DNA of 39,944 nt. Origin: Rhodobacter sp. CACIA14H1. Lineage in GTDB: Bacteria > Pseudomonadota > Alphaproteobacteria > Rhodobacterales > Rhodobacteraceae. The DNA lies in contig AYNO01000011.1 of NCBI GenBank assembly GCA_000500915.1, positions 1 through 39,944 on the forward strand. The letters are read 5' to 3'. The position numbers were made by a program, and so were the translations under genes. Below are positions 26,653 to 35,530 of this stretch, piece after piece; the first letter of the stretch is position 1; every line of letters begins with the position of its first letter. The notes beneath the pieces are model-generated. The model was not told the origin of the DNA. It did no database searches and worked only from the letters and a program-made list of their open reading frames with translations.

Positions 26653-26726
26653 CCGATGTCGCCGGATTGAGCGCCTTGCGGCGCAAGCCTTTCAGGGTCG
26701 CCGGCGCGGCTTGCGCCGCTTGGCTC

Positions 26727-26783
26727 CCGCCCGGGGGCATTCTGCCCCCGCACCCCCTGAGGGTATTTGGGCCGAGATGAAAC
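26727..26783 (+). repeat. Dispersed intergenic repeat, copy 1
   Basis: A short GGGGGC/GCCCCC hairpin (26733-26750) is followed by CCCCCTGAGGGTATTT (26753-26768), then GCCGAGATGAA (26771-26781). The same order appears, inverted, at 26807-26855, and again at 35441-35508. No coding function. Confidence 0.65.
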
Positions 26784-26806
26784 CGGCAGCGAAGAAGGCA
26801 TGGCTC

Positions 26807-26855
26807 TTCATCCCGGCGAAAATACCCTCGGGTCCGGGGGTGAAGCCCCCGGGGC
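26807..26855 (-). repeat. Dispersed intergenic repeat, copy 2 (inverted)
   Basis: Read on the minus strand it gives a GGGGGC/ACCCCC hairpin, then CCCGAGGGTATTT, then CGCCGGGATGAAG. With copy 1 it forms a large inverted pair between convergent rne and the TusA-like gene, and could act as a two-way terminator. Confidence 0.65.
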
Positions 26856-26859
26856 TGCG

Positions 26860-27090
26860 TCAGGCGCCGCGGCGGATCAGATAGGCGGTGATCCCGCCCT
26901 GTTCGGTGGCGCCGAGGAAGTCGTGGCCCGCCTGCGTGCAGAAATGCGGCAGGTCGATCGCGGCCATGCGGTCGGTGGCGGTGAGGCGGAGGATCTGGCC
27001 GGGGCGCATGCTGGCCAGCGTCTTGCGGGCGCGCAGGACGGGCAGGGGGCAGAGCAGGCCTTCGCAGTCGATCTGGACATCGGGTGTCAT
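26860..27090 (-). CDS. TusA-family sulfur-carrier protein
   Basis: A 76-residue protein of the TusA/SirA/YedF family. The signature CEGLLCPLPVLRARKTL contains the active-site cysteine of the CPxP motif (CPLP). Family members relay persulfide sulfur for tRNA thiolation, molybdenum cofactor assembly or sulfur oxidation. The C-terminus (HFCTQAGHDFLGATEQGG) adds a second cysteine seen in YedF-like members. The ATG at 27090 gives the standard short N-terminus; the upstream in-frame extension is low-quality. It is divergent from ccdA, about 95 bases away, another gene of thiol chemistry. The specific sulfur pathway cannot be told. Confidence 0.88.
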   Translation of the reverse strand: MTPDVQIDCEGLLCPLPVLRARKTLASMRPGQILRLTATDRMAAIDLPHFCTQAGHDFLGATEQGGITAYLIRRGA

Positions 27091-27184
27091 GGCGCGGTGA
27101 TAGCGCGGGGGGCGGCGAAGGGCCACGGCAATGTGACGAAAGGGCGTGGTGACGGGGCGGGGGAAGGGTTGTATCAGCATCGAC

Positions 27185-27943
27185 ATGTTCGGTTTCGAGA
27201 TCATGGATGCGGGGCTGGCCCCCGCGATGCTGGTGGCGCTGCTGGGGGGCGTGCTGTCCTTCCTGAGTCCCTGCGTGCTGCCCATCGTGCCGCCCTATCT
27301 GGCCTATATGGGCGGGATTTCCATGGGCGAGATGACCGGGGGCGGCGCGGCGCGGCGGCGGGTGATGCTGCCTGCGCTGTTCTTCGTGCTGGGGCTGTCC
27401 ACGGTGTTCCTGCTGCTGGGCTTCACCGCCAGTGCCTTCGGCGCGTTCTTCCTGACGAACCAGACGGTATTCTCGCAGGTGGCGGGGGCGGTGGTCCTTG
27501 TCTTCGGGCTGCATTTCCTTGGCGTCTTCCGCATCCCGCTTCTGGACCGCGAGGCGCGGCTGGATGCGGGGGAGCGGGGCGGGTCGGCCTTTGGCGCCTA
27601 TGTGCTGGGGCTGGCCTTCGCCTTTGGCTGGACGCCCTGCATCGGGCCGCAGCTTGGCGCGATCCTGTCGCTGGCCGCGCAGGAGGGGTCGGTGGAGCGG
27701 GGGACGCTGCTGCTGGGTGTCTATGCGGCGGGGCTGGGCATACCCTTCCTGCTGGCGGCGCTGTTCATCGAGCGGGCGATGGGCGTGATGCAGCGGCTGA
27801 AGCGGCATATGCGGTGGATCGAGAAGGCGATGGGGGCGCTGCTGGTCGTCGTGGGGCTGGCGCTGCTGACGGGGGCCTTCACCGATTTCAGCTGGTGGCT
27901 GCTGGAAACCTTTGACCGCTTCGGGATTCCGCTCTTGGGCTGA
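27185..27943 (+). CDS. ccdA: Cytochrome c biogenesis protein CcdA
   Basis: A 252-residue inner-membrane thiol:disulfide transporter. It carries reducing power from thioredoxin to the periplasm for apocytochrome c maturation. Six or seven membrane helices are visible. The two redox cysteines are in SFLSPCVLPIVPPYL and FGWTPCIGPQLGA, the family hallmark. The C-terminal IEKAMGALLVVVGLALLTG is typical. ATG 27185 was chosen because the first helix starts about ten residues later; an upstream in-frame start at 27146 only adds a polar stretch. Downstream, 46 bases separate it from the membrane hydrolase gene. Confidence 0.9.
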   Translation: MFGFEIMDAGLAPAMLVALLGGVLSFLSPCVLPIVPPYLAYMGGISMGEMTGGGAARRRVMLPALFFVLGLSTVFLLLGFTASAFGAFFLTNQTVFSQVAGAVVLVFGLHFLGVFRIPLLDREARLDAGERGGSAFGAYVLGLAFAFGWTPCIGPQLGAILSLAAQEGSVERGTLLLGVYAAGLGIPFLLAALFIERAMGVMQRLKRHMRWIEKAMGALLVVVGLALLTGAFTDFSWWLLETFDRFGIPLLG

Positions 27944-27989
27944 CCGGCCGGACGCGCCATAGTGCGGGCGTAACGGTGAGGGGTTGGCG

Positions 27990-29219
27990 ATGGCGGAGCG
28001 GGCAGCGGGGCGTGGACAGGTGCGGCGACGCCGCGTCTTTTACATCCCCGGTTTCGATCCGATCCAGACCCGTCGCTATCGCCAGTTCTACCGCGAGGAG
28101 GGGCCGCGCCAGGCCGCGATTTCGGGCTATGCGCTGGAGGTCGGGCGGGGAAAGCCCGCAGGCATCGCACATGGCTGGTCCGTGAAGGCCGAGATCGACG
28201 GCGAGCCGGTGGAGGCGGTGGTCGAGGTGCTGGCCTGGGCCGACATCATCGGCGGATCGATGCGGCGGACGATCCCCGCGACCTACTGGCAGATGCTGCG
28301 GACGGCGTGGATCTATGTGGCGACGGGGGCGCTGTTCCGGCTGGGGCGGTTGCGGAAGGGGCCGACGCTGGCGGCGCTCTATCCCGTGGTGATGCTGTCC
28401 CTGCAGGCGGGGGTGGCGGTGCTGGCGGGCTGGGGGCTGGGGGTCGGGGTGGCATGGGTCGTGCCCGGGGGCTGGGGCGTGGTGCTGGGGGTTGCTGCGG
28501 GCCTTGGCTGGGCGGTGGCGCTGCTGCGGGCGTTCCAGAGGTGGGACCGGTGGTTCCTGGCCTATTACCTGATGCATGACTATGCGTTTTCGGCCGGCCT
28601 GCGGGGGGCCTATCCGCCCGTCCTGCTGGAGCGGATGGAAGTGTTCCGCGGGCGCATCCTTGCCGCTCTGGCCGGGGACTGGGACGAGGTGCTGGTGGTC
28701 GGTCATTCCTCGGGCGCGATACTGGGGGTGTCGATCCTTGCCGATCTGCTGCGGGACGGTGTTCCGGCGCGGGCACCGGCGCTGTCCTTTCTGACCTTGG
28801 GGCAGGTGGTGCCGATGGTGTCCTTCCTGCCCGAGGCGCGGAAGCTGCGGGGGGATCTGGCCTATCTGTCGGCGCAGGCGGGGATCACTTGGGTCGATGT
28901 CACCGCGCCGGGGGATGGCTGTGCCTTCGCGCTGTGCGATCCGGTGGCGGTGTCGGGGGTGGCCGGGGAGGGGAAGCGCTGGCCGCTGGTGATTTCCTGC
29001 GCCTTCACGCGGACCTTCAGCCCCGAGCGGTGGCGCAAGATGCGCTTCCGCTGGTTCCGGCTGCATTTCCAGTACATGTGCGCCTTCGACCGGCCGGGGG
29101 ATTACGACTATTTCCGGGTGACGGCGGGGCCTTTGACGCTGGGGGCACGCTATGCGGGGCGGTTGCCGTCGAAAAGCCGCATCGAGCGGGCGCTTTCGGG
29201 TTACAGGAGCGTGGCATGA
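27990..29219 (+). CDS. Membrane-associated alpha/beta-hydrolase-like protein, coupled to a P450
   Basis: A 409-residue protein. The N-terminus VFYIPGFDPIQTRRYRQFYR resembles the first strand and oxyanion loop of an alpha/beta hydrolase. The nucleophile elbow VVGHSSGAILGVSILADLL (Ser in GHSSG) follows at about residue 240. Between them are two hydrophobic segments (LYPVVMLSLQAGVAVLAGWG and the following glycine-rich helix), so the protein probably sits in the membrane. C-terminal His/Asp candidates exist (DYDYFRVTAGPLTLG region) but I cannot fix the triad. The stop overlaps the P450 start (ATGA), indicating coupling and perhaps a joint lipid- or ester-modifying pathway. The substrate is unknown. 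Confidence 0.65.
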   Translation: MAERAAGRGQVRRRRVFYIPGFDPIQTRRYRQFYREEGPRQAAISGYALEVGRGKPAGIAHGWSVKAEIDGEPVEAVVEVLAWADIIGGSMRRTIPATYWQMLRTAWIYVATGALFRLGRLRKGPTLAALYPVVMLSLQAGVAVLAGWGLGVGVAWVVPGGWGVVLGVAAGLGWAVALLRAFQRWDRWFLAYYLMHDYAFSAGLRGAYPPVLLERMEVFRGRILAALAGDWDEVLVVGHSSGAILGVSILADLLRDGVPARAPALSFLTLGQVVPMVSFLPEARKLRGDLAYLSAQAGITWVDVTAPGDGCAFALCDPVAVSGVAGEGKRWPLVISCAFTRTFSPERWRKMRFRWFRLHFQYMCAFDRPGDYDYFRVTAGPLTLGARYAGRLPSKSRIERALSGYRSVA

Positions 29220-30594
29220 AGGTGCCGAAGCCCGAGCCGCGCCCCGATCGCGTGTCCTGGTGGCGCTATCTGCGGCTGTTCCGTGCCGATATCCTTTCGG
29301 CGCAGCCGGCGCGGCTGTATCGGGCGTGGATGGCGGAGTTCCGCACGCCGTTCTTCCGCAGCTACATGTGCAACGACCCCGCGCTGGTGCGGCTTGTGTT
29401 GCAGGAGCGGCCGGATGATTTCCCGAAGTCTGACCGCGTGCGCGAGGGGTTGGCGCCTTTGCTGGGGCAGTCGGTCTTCGTGACCAACGGGGAGCAGTGG
29501 AAGCGGCAGCGGCGCATCATCGATCCGGCCTTCGAGGGGGGCGGCTGCGGGACACGTTTCCGGCGATGTGGGCGGCGGGCGAGGCGGCGGTGGCGCGGAT
29601 GCCCGAGGGCGTGGTGGAGGTGGAGGAGGTCTGTTCGCACGCGGCGGCGGATGTGATCTTCCGCACGCTGTTTTCGGTGCCTATCGAGGACCGGGATGCG
29701 TCGGCAGTGTTCCGGGCCTTCCGCGCCTATCAGCGGACGCAGCCGATCCTGAACCTTGCGGCCTTCCTGCCCTTGCCGCGCTGGGTGCCGCGGGGGTTCC
29801 GCCGGGGGACGCGGGCGGCGGCGGCGGAGATCCGGCGGCTGATCACGGCGATGACGGCGCGGCGGGCGGCAGAGATCGCGGCGGGGACGGCGCCGGATGA
29901 TCTGGCGACGAAGATCATGGTGACGGCGGATCCGGTGACCGGCGCACGGTTCGGGACGGAGGAGATGGTTGATCAGGTCGCCATCTTCTTCCTTGCCGGG
30001 CATGAGACGAGCGCGTCGGCGCTGGGCTGGGCGCTGTGGCTGCTGGCCGCGCATCCGGAGGTGCAGGAGCGGGTGGCGGCGGAGGCGGCGGGGATGGTGC
30101 CGGAGTTCGGGGCACTGTCGCGGTTGCGGCTGACGCGGGATGTGTTCCGCGAGGCGCTGCGCCTGTTCCCGCCGGTGCCGATGATGGTGCGCGAGACGGT
30201 CTGCCCCGAAGAGTTCCGGGGGCGGAAGGTCGGGCCGGGGGCGCAGGTGGTGCTGTCGTCCTGGCATCTGGGGCGGCATGAGCGGATCTGGGCTGCGCCG
30301 GATGATTTCGACCCCGACCGCTGGGGGCGGGAGGAGACGAAGGCGGCGGCGCGGGACGGGTGGTTGCCGTTTTCGGCGGGGCCACGGGTCTGCACGGGGG
30401 CAGGGTTTGCGATGGCGGAGGGGGTGCTGCTGTTGGCGATGCTGTGCCGGGTGTTCCGCTTCGAGGTGGTGGAGGGGCGGGTGCCGGTGCCGGTGGCGCA
30501 TCTGACGGTGCGGGCGCGGGATGGGGTCTGGTTGCGGGTGGTGCGGCGGGGGGCGAAATCTGACGGGGATTTCGAAGCGGCTCCGGGCGGTTGA
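29216..30594 (+). pseudogene. Cytochrome P450, frameshifted in this sequence
   Basis: A P450 of about 459 residues once repaired. The I-helix has FFLAGHETSASALGW, the K-helix EALRLFPPVP (ExxR), and the haem loop PFSAGPRVCTGAGFAMAE, with the thiolate Cys at 30391-30393. The N-terminal part (frame 2, ending IIDPAFEGG) and the rest (frame 1, starting RLRDTFPAMWAAGEAAV) are joined at a six-G run, 29536-29541. One added G would restore the frame. Both sides are well-conserved P450 text, so a base-calling undercall is more likely than decay. There is no N-terminal membrane anchor. The start overlaps the stop of the hydrolase gene. Redox partners are not encoded nearby. Confidence 0.85.
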
Positions 30595-30596
30595 AG

Positions 30597-30641
30597 GCAA
30601 AATTTTTCGAAAAATTTTGCAAATTTCTTCGAAGAAATTTG
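30597..30641. terminator. Twin perfect AT-rich palindromes between convergent genes
   Basis: Two back-to-back perfect palindromes share one base. The first, 30597-30620, has half-site GCAAAATTTTTC. The second, 30620-30641, has half-site CAAATTTCTTC. They fill nearly all the 48 bases between the P450 stop and the stop of the next, minus-strand gene. With T-tracts on both strands they likely work as a bidirectional terminator. Confidence 0.75.
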
Positions 30642-30642
30642 G

Positions 30643-30873
30643 TCAGCACAAGACGTCCACGGGGTCCTGATTGCAGAAGACGATGAATTGACCCGCATTC
30701 TCGACCGCGTGGAAACCCCGGCGGCGCACTTCGTGCAGGAAGCGCCTTCGTCCGACAAGTCGTTCCACATCCTCGACCTTCCGGCGGATGATGCCGCCCT
30801 CGGCCACGGCCTTGGCGCTGAAGAGCTGGAGTATCCAGCGGTCGGGAGTGATTGTGGCGGGAAGCGGCTGCAT
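30643..30873 (-). CDS. Conserved small protein of unknown function
   Basis: A 76-residue protein. I recognise it as a type found in Rhodobacteraceae near fumC (DRWILQLFSAKAVAEGG, VRRRGFHAVENAGQFIVFCN). Such proteins are sometimes labelled N-(5'-phosphoribosyl)anthranilate isomerase, but the length and content do not fit that enzyme, so I give no function. It has no membrane span and no metal motif; a single Cys lies in VFCNQDP. It ends against the twin palindromes and begins 35 bases downstream of the RHH gene, likely as the last gene of the fumC-DUF4169-RHH transcript. Confidence 0.7.
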   Translation of the reverse strand: MQPLPATITPDRWILQLFSAKAVAEGGIIRRKVEDVERLVGRRRFLHEVRRRGFHAVENAGQFIVFCNQDPVDVLC

Positions 30874-30907
30874 CCGCGCAGGATGTCAGAAATCCCTTAA
30901 CGCCCGG

Positions 30908-31123
30908 TTAACCTCGATACCGCCGCAGCACGAAGACGCGGATCGCCGAGGCGAGGCCTGCATCGCCCTCCCGCGTCTCGTCCACTTCCACCGCGAGCTG
31001 GTTCAGGGTCAGGCCGCGTTCGGTGGCGATGGCGCGGAAGGCCTGCCAGAACTCCTCTTCCAGCGACACGCTGGTGCGGTGGCCGCGCAGGGTCAGGGAA
31101 TGCTTGACGGGGCGGGCGGTCAT
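30908..31123 (-). CDS. Ribbon-helix-helix domain protein
   Basis: A 71-residue protein of the RHH_4 type. RPVKHSLTLRGHRTSVSLEEEFWQ gives the beta-strand and first helix, followed by ERGLTLNQLAVEVDETREG. RHH proteins of this class are small DNA-binding or partner-binding factors with unknown targets. The start overlaps the DUF4169 stop by 4 bases (ATGA), so the two are translationally coupled. The cluster fumC, DUF4169, RHH is a familiar arrangement in Rhodobacteraceae. Confidence 0.82.
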   Translation of the reverse strand: MTARPVKHSLTLRGHRTSVSLEEEFWQAFRAIATERGLTLNQLAVEVDETREGDAGLASAIRVFVLRRYRG

Positions 31124-31299
31124 TCCGGGTCGCGCCGGTGCGCATCGAGGTCGCGGGCGGATTTTTCCGCCCGCGCCTGTTCCAGATCGCGTTCGGCCTT
31201 GCTGCGGCCGAATTTCGCGGCGTTTTCGTCAGCCTTGGTACGGGCGGCCTTGCGGGCCGCCTCTTTCCGTTTCTGGCGGAGGTTGACGATTTCGGCCAT
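31120..31299 (-). CDS. DUF4169 family small protein
   Basis: A 59-residue, highly charged protein starting MAEIVNLRQKRKEAARKAA and ending ARDLDAHRRDPE. It is rich in Lys, Arg, Ala and Glu and is almost certainly one long helix. The MAExxNLRxxRK start identifies the DUF4169 family; function is unknown. Only two bases separate it from the fumC stop, and its stop overlaps the RHH start. It is short enough to be missed by length-filtered gene finding. Confidence 0.83.
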   Translation of the reverse strand: MAEIVNLRQKRKEAARKAARTKADENAAKFGRSKAERDLEQARAEKSARDLDAHRRDPE

Positions 31300-31301
31300 G
31301 G

Positions 31302-32696
31302 TCAGCCTTTGGGACCGATCATGTCCTCGGGCCGCACCACGCGGTCGAAGGTTGCCTCGTCCACGAAGCCGAGGCGGATCGCCTCTTCCTTCAGGGTCGT
31401 GCCGTTCTTGTGGGCGGTCTTGGCGACCTTGGTGGCGTTGTCATAGCCGATGGTGGGGGCAAGCGCCGTTACCAGCATCAGCGATTCCTTCATCAGCTTG
31501 TCGATGCGGGCGGTGTTGGCCTGCGTGCCGACCACCATGTTGTCGGTGAAGCTGCCCGCCGCGTCGCCCAGAAGCTGCATGGATTGCAGGACGTTGTAGG
31601 ACATCATGGGGTTATAGACGTTCAGTTCGAAATGCCCCTGCGACCCAGCAAAGCCCACGGCGGCGTCATTGCCCATGACATGGGCGCAGACCATGGTCAG
31701 GGCTTCGGCCTGTGTCGGGTTCACCTTGCCCGGCATGATGGAGGAGCCGGGCTCGTTTTCGGGCAGGATCAGCTCGCCCAGACCCGAGCGGGGGCCGGAG
31801 CCGAGGAGGCGGAGGTCGTTGGCGATCTTGAACAGCGCCGCCGCGACCGTCTTCAGCGCGCCGGAGAACATGACCATGGCGTCATGGGCGGCGAGGGCTT
31901 CGAACTTGTTGGGGGCGGTGACGAAGGGCAGGCCCGTGATGTCGGCAATGCGGGCGGCGACGCGGGTGTCCCAGCCGACGCGGGTGTTCAGTCCCGTGCC
32001 GACGGCGGTGCCGCCCTGCGCCAGTTCATAGATGTCGGGCAGGCAGGATTTCACCCGCGCGATGCCCTTGTCCACCTGCGTGGCATAGCCCGAGAATTCC
32101 TGACCCAGCGTCAGGGGCGTGGCGTCCTGCGTATGGGTGCGGCCGATCTTGATGATGTCCTTGAATTCGGCCGACTTCGCCCAGAGCGCGGCGGAGAGCT
32201 TCTCCAGACCCGGCAGCAGCACGTCGCGGGCCATCATGCCGATGGCCACATGCATGGCGGTGGGGAAGGTGTCGTTGGAGGACTGCCCCATGTTCACATG
32301 GTCGTTGGGGTGGACGGGTTTCTTCGATCCCATCACGCCGCCCAGCATCTCGATCGCGCGGTTGGAGATGACCTCGTTCGCGTTCATGTTGGACTGGGTG
32401 CCGGAGCCGGTCTGCCAGACCACGAGGGGGAAGTTGTCGTCGAACTTGCCGTCGATCACTTCCTGCGCCGCCGCCGCGATGGCATTGCCCAGTTCCGGCG
32501 CGATGTCGCCCTGGTCGATGTTCACCAGTGCGCAGGCCTTCTTGATGACGCCGAGGGCGCGGATGATCGCCACGGGCTGGCGTTCCCAGCCGATGGGGAA
32601 GTTGATGATGGACCGCTGGGTCTGGGCGCCCCAATACTTGTCGGCGGGGACCTCCAGCGGGCCAAAGCTGTCGGTTTCGGTGCGGGTGGCGGACAT
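31302..32696 (-). CDS. fumC: Class II fumarate hydratase
   Basis: A 464-residue iron-independent fumarase of the aspartase/fumarase superfamily, converting fumarate to malate in the TCA cycle. Conserved regions are present: [36 protein letters not shown] and the mobile-loop signature [15 protein letters not shown] with the catalytic serine. The start [20 protein letters not shown] is family-typical; the upstream in-frame ATG at 32753 adds an implausible tail. It leads the DUF4169-RHH-small-protein cluster and probably drives its transcription. Confidence 0.96.
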   Translation of the reverse strand: MSATRTETDSFGPLEVPADKYWGAQTQRSIINFPIGWERQPVAIIRALGVIKKACALVNIDQGDIAPELGNAIAAAAQEVIDGKFDDNFPLVVWQTGSGTQSNMNANEVISNRAIEMLGGVMGSKKPVHPNDHVNMGQSSNDTFPTAMHVAIGMMARDVLLPGLEKLSAALWAKSAEFKDIIKIGRTHTQDATPLTLGQEFSGYATQVDKGIARVKSCLPDIYELAQGGTAVGTGLNTRVGWDTRVAARIADITGLPFVTAPNKFEALAAHDAMVMFSGALKTVAAALFKIANDLRLLGSGPRSGLGELILPENEPGSSIMPGKVNPTQAEALTMVCAHVMGNDAAVGFAGSQGHFELNVYNPMMSYNVLQSMQLLGDAAGSFTDNMVVGTQANTARIDKLMKESLMLVTALAPTIGYDNATKVAKTAHKNGTTLKEEAIRLGFVDEATFDRVVRPEDMIGPKG

Positions 32697-32788
32697 CTGC
32701 AAGACTCCTGATTTCGCTGTCCTGCCCTTAGCCAAGGGAGGGCGCGAAATCAATTGGCATACCGTCGCATACCGTCGGCAGCGCAGCC

Positions 32789-33250
32789 CTAATGCTTGCG
32801 GAACTTGTCGAGGCTGACGATCTGGGCGTCGTGCTGGGGCGGCGGGTCGTCGTCGCCGTCGTCGCCATCCTCTTCTTCATCCTCGTCCTCGTCCTCGGCA
32901 TGGGTTTCGAAGCGCAGGCCGAATTCCACGGAGGGATCGACGAAGGTGCGGATCGCGTCGAAGGGGATGACGAGCGGTTCGGGCTGGTTGCCGAAGTTGA
33001 GCGTGACGGTGAAGTGGTCGTCGGTAACGGTGAGGTTTTCGAACCAGTGCTGGATCACCACGGTCATTTCCGACGGGTAGCGGGATTTCAGCCAGTCCGC
33101 GATGGCGACGCCGGGATGGGTCGTGTCGAAGGTGATGAAGAAATGGTGTGCGCCGGGCAGCCCGTCCTTTGCCACGTCGCGCAGGACGGTCTGGATCAGA
33201 CCGCGCATCGCCCGGTGCATCAGGTTGCCGTAGTCGATGGAGCGGGCCAT
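32789..33250 (-). CDS. sspB: SspB-family ClpXP adaptor
   Basis: A 153-residue alphaproteobacterial SspB. These proteins tether ssrA-tagged and other substrates to ClpXP. The peptide-binding domain includes [20 protein letters not shown] and [21 protein letters not shown] flexible acidic linker ([17 protein letters not shown]) leads to the ClpX-binding tail IVSLDKFRK at the C-terminus. The ATG at 33250 gives [18 protein letters not shown], the standard N-terminus; the long upstream in-frame extension is not protein-like. It is on the same strand as fumC with a 92-base gap, which may contain the fumC promoter. Confidence 0.93.
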   Translation of the reverse strand: MARSIDYGNLMHRAMRGLIQTVLRDVAKDGLPGAHHFFITFDTTHPGVAIADWLKSRYPSEMTVVIQHWFENLTVTDDHFTVTLNFGNQPEPLVIPFDAIRTFVDPSVEFGLRFETHAEDEDEDEEEDGDDGDDDPPPQHDAQIVSLDKFRKH

Positions 33251-33335
33251 GCGCTGTCCTTTCCGCTGTCGGGTCCATTTACGGGGGATTCGCTCCCGAA
33301 GGAAAGGGGGCGCGGGGGCGAAGCGTTCCTTTGCG

Positions 33336-34595
33336 TCACGCCATGGCCGGAAGGAGGGCGTGCAGCGCGAGGCCACCGCCTGCGGCGACGGCCAGCACCC
33401 ATGGCAGCGGCCAGTGGCGGCGCAGCAGCAGCCAGCCCGACAGGATGGCCAGTGCGGCGAGGCCGGGGCGGAAGCTGGCGGGGTCGGGGGTGAGCAGGGT
33501 GAGGGGGCCGAGGTCGGTGCGGCCCACCTGTGCGAAGAAGACATGCGCGGCGAACCAGACGGAGAGGTTGGCGATGACGCCCACCACGGCGGCCATGATG
33601 GCCGAGAGGGCACCGGCAAGGCGGGGATCGGCGGTGATGCGGGCGATCCACGGGGCGCCGGCGAAGATCATCAGGAAGGAGGGCACGAAGGTCATCCAGA
33701 GCGTGACGGCGGCCCCGGCAAGGCCGAGGGTCCAGCCGCCCTGCCGGTGCGCGGCCATGTAGCCCACGAATTCGGTGACGAGGATCAGGGGGCCGGGGGT
33801 GGTTTCGGCAAGGCCCAGCCCGTCCATCATCTGCCGCAGGGTGAGCCAGCCCTCATCCTCGACCACGGCCTGCGCCATCCATGCCAGCACGGCATAGGCG
33901 CCGCCGAAGGTGAGGATCGCCAGTTTGGCGAAGAAGGTGGCGATGTCCTTCAGGATGCCCGCATCGGTGGCCCAGAGCAGGGCGAGGGGGGCAAGCCAGA
34001 TCGTAGCCCAGAGTGCGACGGTGCGGGCGGTGTGGGTGGCCCTTGGCGCGGGGGGGAGGGGGCCGGTGTCCTGTCCTGCGGTGGCGTAGCCCCAGAGGCC
34101 GGCCGCGAGGATCACCAGCGGGAAGGGGGCATTCAGGAAGAACAGCGCGGCGAAGGCGAGGGCCGCGATGGCAAGGGCGGCGCGGCCCTTGAGGGCGCGC
34201 TTGCCGACGCGCAGTAGCGCCTCGATCACGATCACGGCGACGGCGGCCTGCACGCCGGTGAAGAGGGCCTGCATCAGGGGGACCTGTCCGAAGGCGGCAT
34301 AGGTCATGGCGAGGGCGAGGACGACGAGAGCGCCGGGCAGGACGAAGAGGAGGCCCGCGACCAGCCCGCCCGGCGTGCCGCGCAGGCGCCAGCCGGACCA
34401 GGTGGCAAGCTGCATCGCCTCGGGCCCCGGTAGGAGCATACAGAAGGAGAGGGCGGAGAGATATTCCTTTTCTGTCAGCCACTTGCGTTCGTCCACGAGG
34501 ACGCGGTGCATCAGCGCGATCTGGGCGGCCGGGCCGCCGAAGGACATCAGGCCGATATGGCCGAAGGTGCGGAACAGGTCGGAAAAGGGTGTCAT
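33336..34595 (-). CDS. chrA: CHR-family chromate transporter
   Basis: A 419-residue membrane protein with two homologous halves, the long-chain CHR architecture. The N-terminal half has HIGLMSFGGPAAQIALMHRV and LLPGPEAMQLATWSGW; the C-terminal half repeats the pattern as ILTFGGAYAVLAWMAQAVVE and TTPGPLILVTEFVGYMAA. ChrA proteins export chromate by proton antiport, though many relatives have no tested substrate. No chrB or other resistance gene is adjacent. The ATG at 34595 places the first amphipathic helix normally. Confidence 0.88.
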   Translation of the reverse strand: MTPFSDLFRTFGHIGLMSFGGPAAQIALMHRVLVDERKWLTEKEYLSALSFCMLLPGPEAMQLATWSGWRLRGTPGGLVAGLLFVLPGALVVLALAMTYAAFGQVPLMQALFTGVQAAVAVIVIEALLRVGKRALKGRAALAIAALAFAALFFLNAPFPLVILAAGLWGYATAGQDTGPLPPAPRATHTARTVALWATIWLAPLALLWATDAGILKDIATFFAKLAILTFGGAYAVLAWMAQAVVEDEGWLTLRQMMDGLGLAETTPGPLILVTEFVGYMAAHRQGGWTLGLAGAAVTLWMTFVPSFLMIFAGAPWIARITADPRLAGALSAIMAAVVGVIANLSVWFAAHVFFAQVGRTDLGPLTLLTPDPASFRPGLAALAILSGWLLLRRHWPLPWVLAVAAGGGLALHALLPAMA

Positions 34596-34647
34596 GGACG
34601 CAGAACTAGCCTGCGGCCTGTGACAGGGCAATGACGGTGATGAAGAA

Positions 34648-34671
34648 CCCCGCCGGGGTGAACCGGCGGGG
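34648..34671 (-). terminator. Hairpin downstream of apt
   Basis: CCCCGCCGG (34648-34656) and CCGGCGGGG (34663-34671) pair around GGTGAA. On the minus strand the stem is followed by TTCTTCATC, a modest T-tract, suiting a terminator for apt. Confidence 0.55.
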
Positions 34672-34764
34672 CGGGGTGGGAAGTGTCGTCCCGTGCAAGC
34701 AGCGCCGGGGGTGAACCGGCAGAATCGGTTCTAGCGCGACTGGATTAAGGAAGGGTTAGCGCCG

Positions 34765-35298
34765 TCACAGCCCTTCGAAGGCGCAGAGGGCGTGGACATC
34801 CATCCCGAGCGCTTCCAGCCGTTTGCGGCCGCCCAGATCGGGCAGGTCCACGACGAAGGCGCAGCCCACGACCTGTGCGCCGAGGCGTTCGATCAGGCGG
34901 ATGCCCGCCTCGGCCGTGCCGCCGGTGGCCAGCAGGTCATCGACGAGCAGCACCTTCTCGCCGGGCTGGATGGCATCGTCATGCACCTCGACGGTGGCTT
35001 CGCCATATTCCAGCTTGTAGCTTTCCGAAATGGTCGCGCCGGGGAGCTTGCCCTTCTTGCGGATCGGGATGAAGCCGGTGGACAACTGGTGCGCCACCGC
35101 GCCGCCGAGGATGAAGCCCCGCGCCTCGAGCCCCGCGACCTTGTCGATGCGCATCCCGGCATAGGGGGCGAGGAGCTGGTCCACGCACATGCGGAAGCCG
35201 CGCGGATCGGCGAAGAGGGTGGTCACGTCGCGGAAGAGGATGCCTTCGTGGGGGAAGTCCACGATGGTGCGGATGTAATCCTTGACGGTCTTGGTCAT
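34765..35298 (-). CDS. apt: Adenine phosphoribosyltransferase
   Basis: A 177-residue purine-salvage enzyme converting adenine and PRPP to AMP. The PRPP-binding motif [20 protein letters not shown] is intact. [20 protein letters not shown] and [18 protein letters not shown] are typical of bacterial Apt. MtnP, encoded about 1.2 kb upstream on the same strand, releases adenine from methylthioadenosine, so the two enzymes act in sequence, although another gene and a repeat separate them. Confidence 0.95.
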   Translation of the reverse strand: MTKTVKDYIRTIVDFPHEGILFRDVTTLFADPRGFRMCVDQLLAPYAGMRIDKVAGLEARGFILGGAVAHQLSTGFIPIRKKGKLPGATISESYKLEYGEATVEVHDDAIQPGEKVLLVDDLLATGGTAEAGIRLIERLGAQVVGCAFVVDLPDLGGRKRLEALGMDVHALCAFEGL

Positions 35299-35440
35299 GG
35301 GCGTCTCCGGTTCGGCTGCGCCTTGGTGTAGCGGGGACGGTGCGGCGCGTCGAGTGCGGCTTTCGCGGTTGCAAAGCGGAGCGGGCGTTCCGCCCGCACG
35401 CCGGAAGCCCCGCCCCGCGCGGGGCGCGCGGGCCGGGGCG

Positions 35441-35508
35441 CGGGGGGCGTTCCGCCCCCGTCGCCTTGCGGCGACTCCCCCTGAGGGTATTTGCCGCCGG
35501 GATGAAGG
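35441..35508 (+). repeat. Dispersed intergenic repeat, copy 3
   Basis: The hairpin GGGGGCGTTCCGCCCCC (35443-35459) is followed, after a short insert, by CCCCCTGAGGGTATTTGCCG (35477-35496) and GGATGAAG. It matches the two copies near 26.8 kb in order and core sequence, and lies between apt and the M15 peptidase gene. Confidence 0.65.
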
Positions 35509-35530
35509 GGCGGGGGCTGGTTGTTGCGGG

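Noticed and set aside
23594-27808. A 1404-codon open frame on the minus strand
   Set aside because: It is a shadow of rne, the TusA-like gene and ccdA, with no recognisable domain and biased composition.
30643-30873. Phosphoribosylanthranilate isomerase
   Set aside because: At 76 residues it is far too short for a TIM barrel and shows none of the TrpF motifs.
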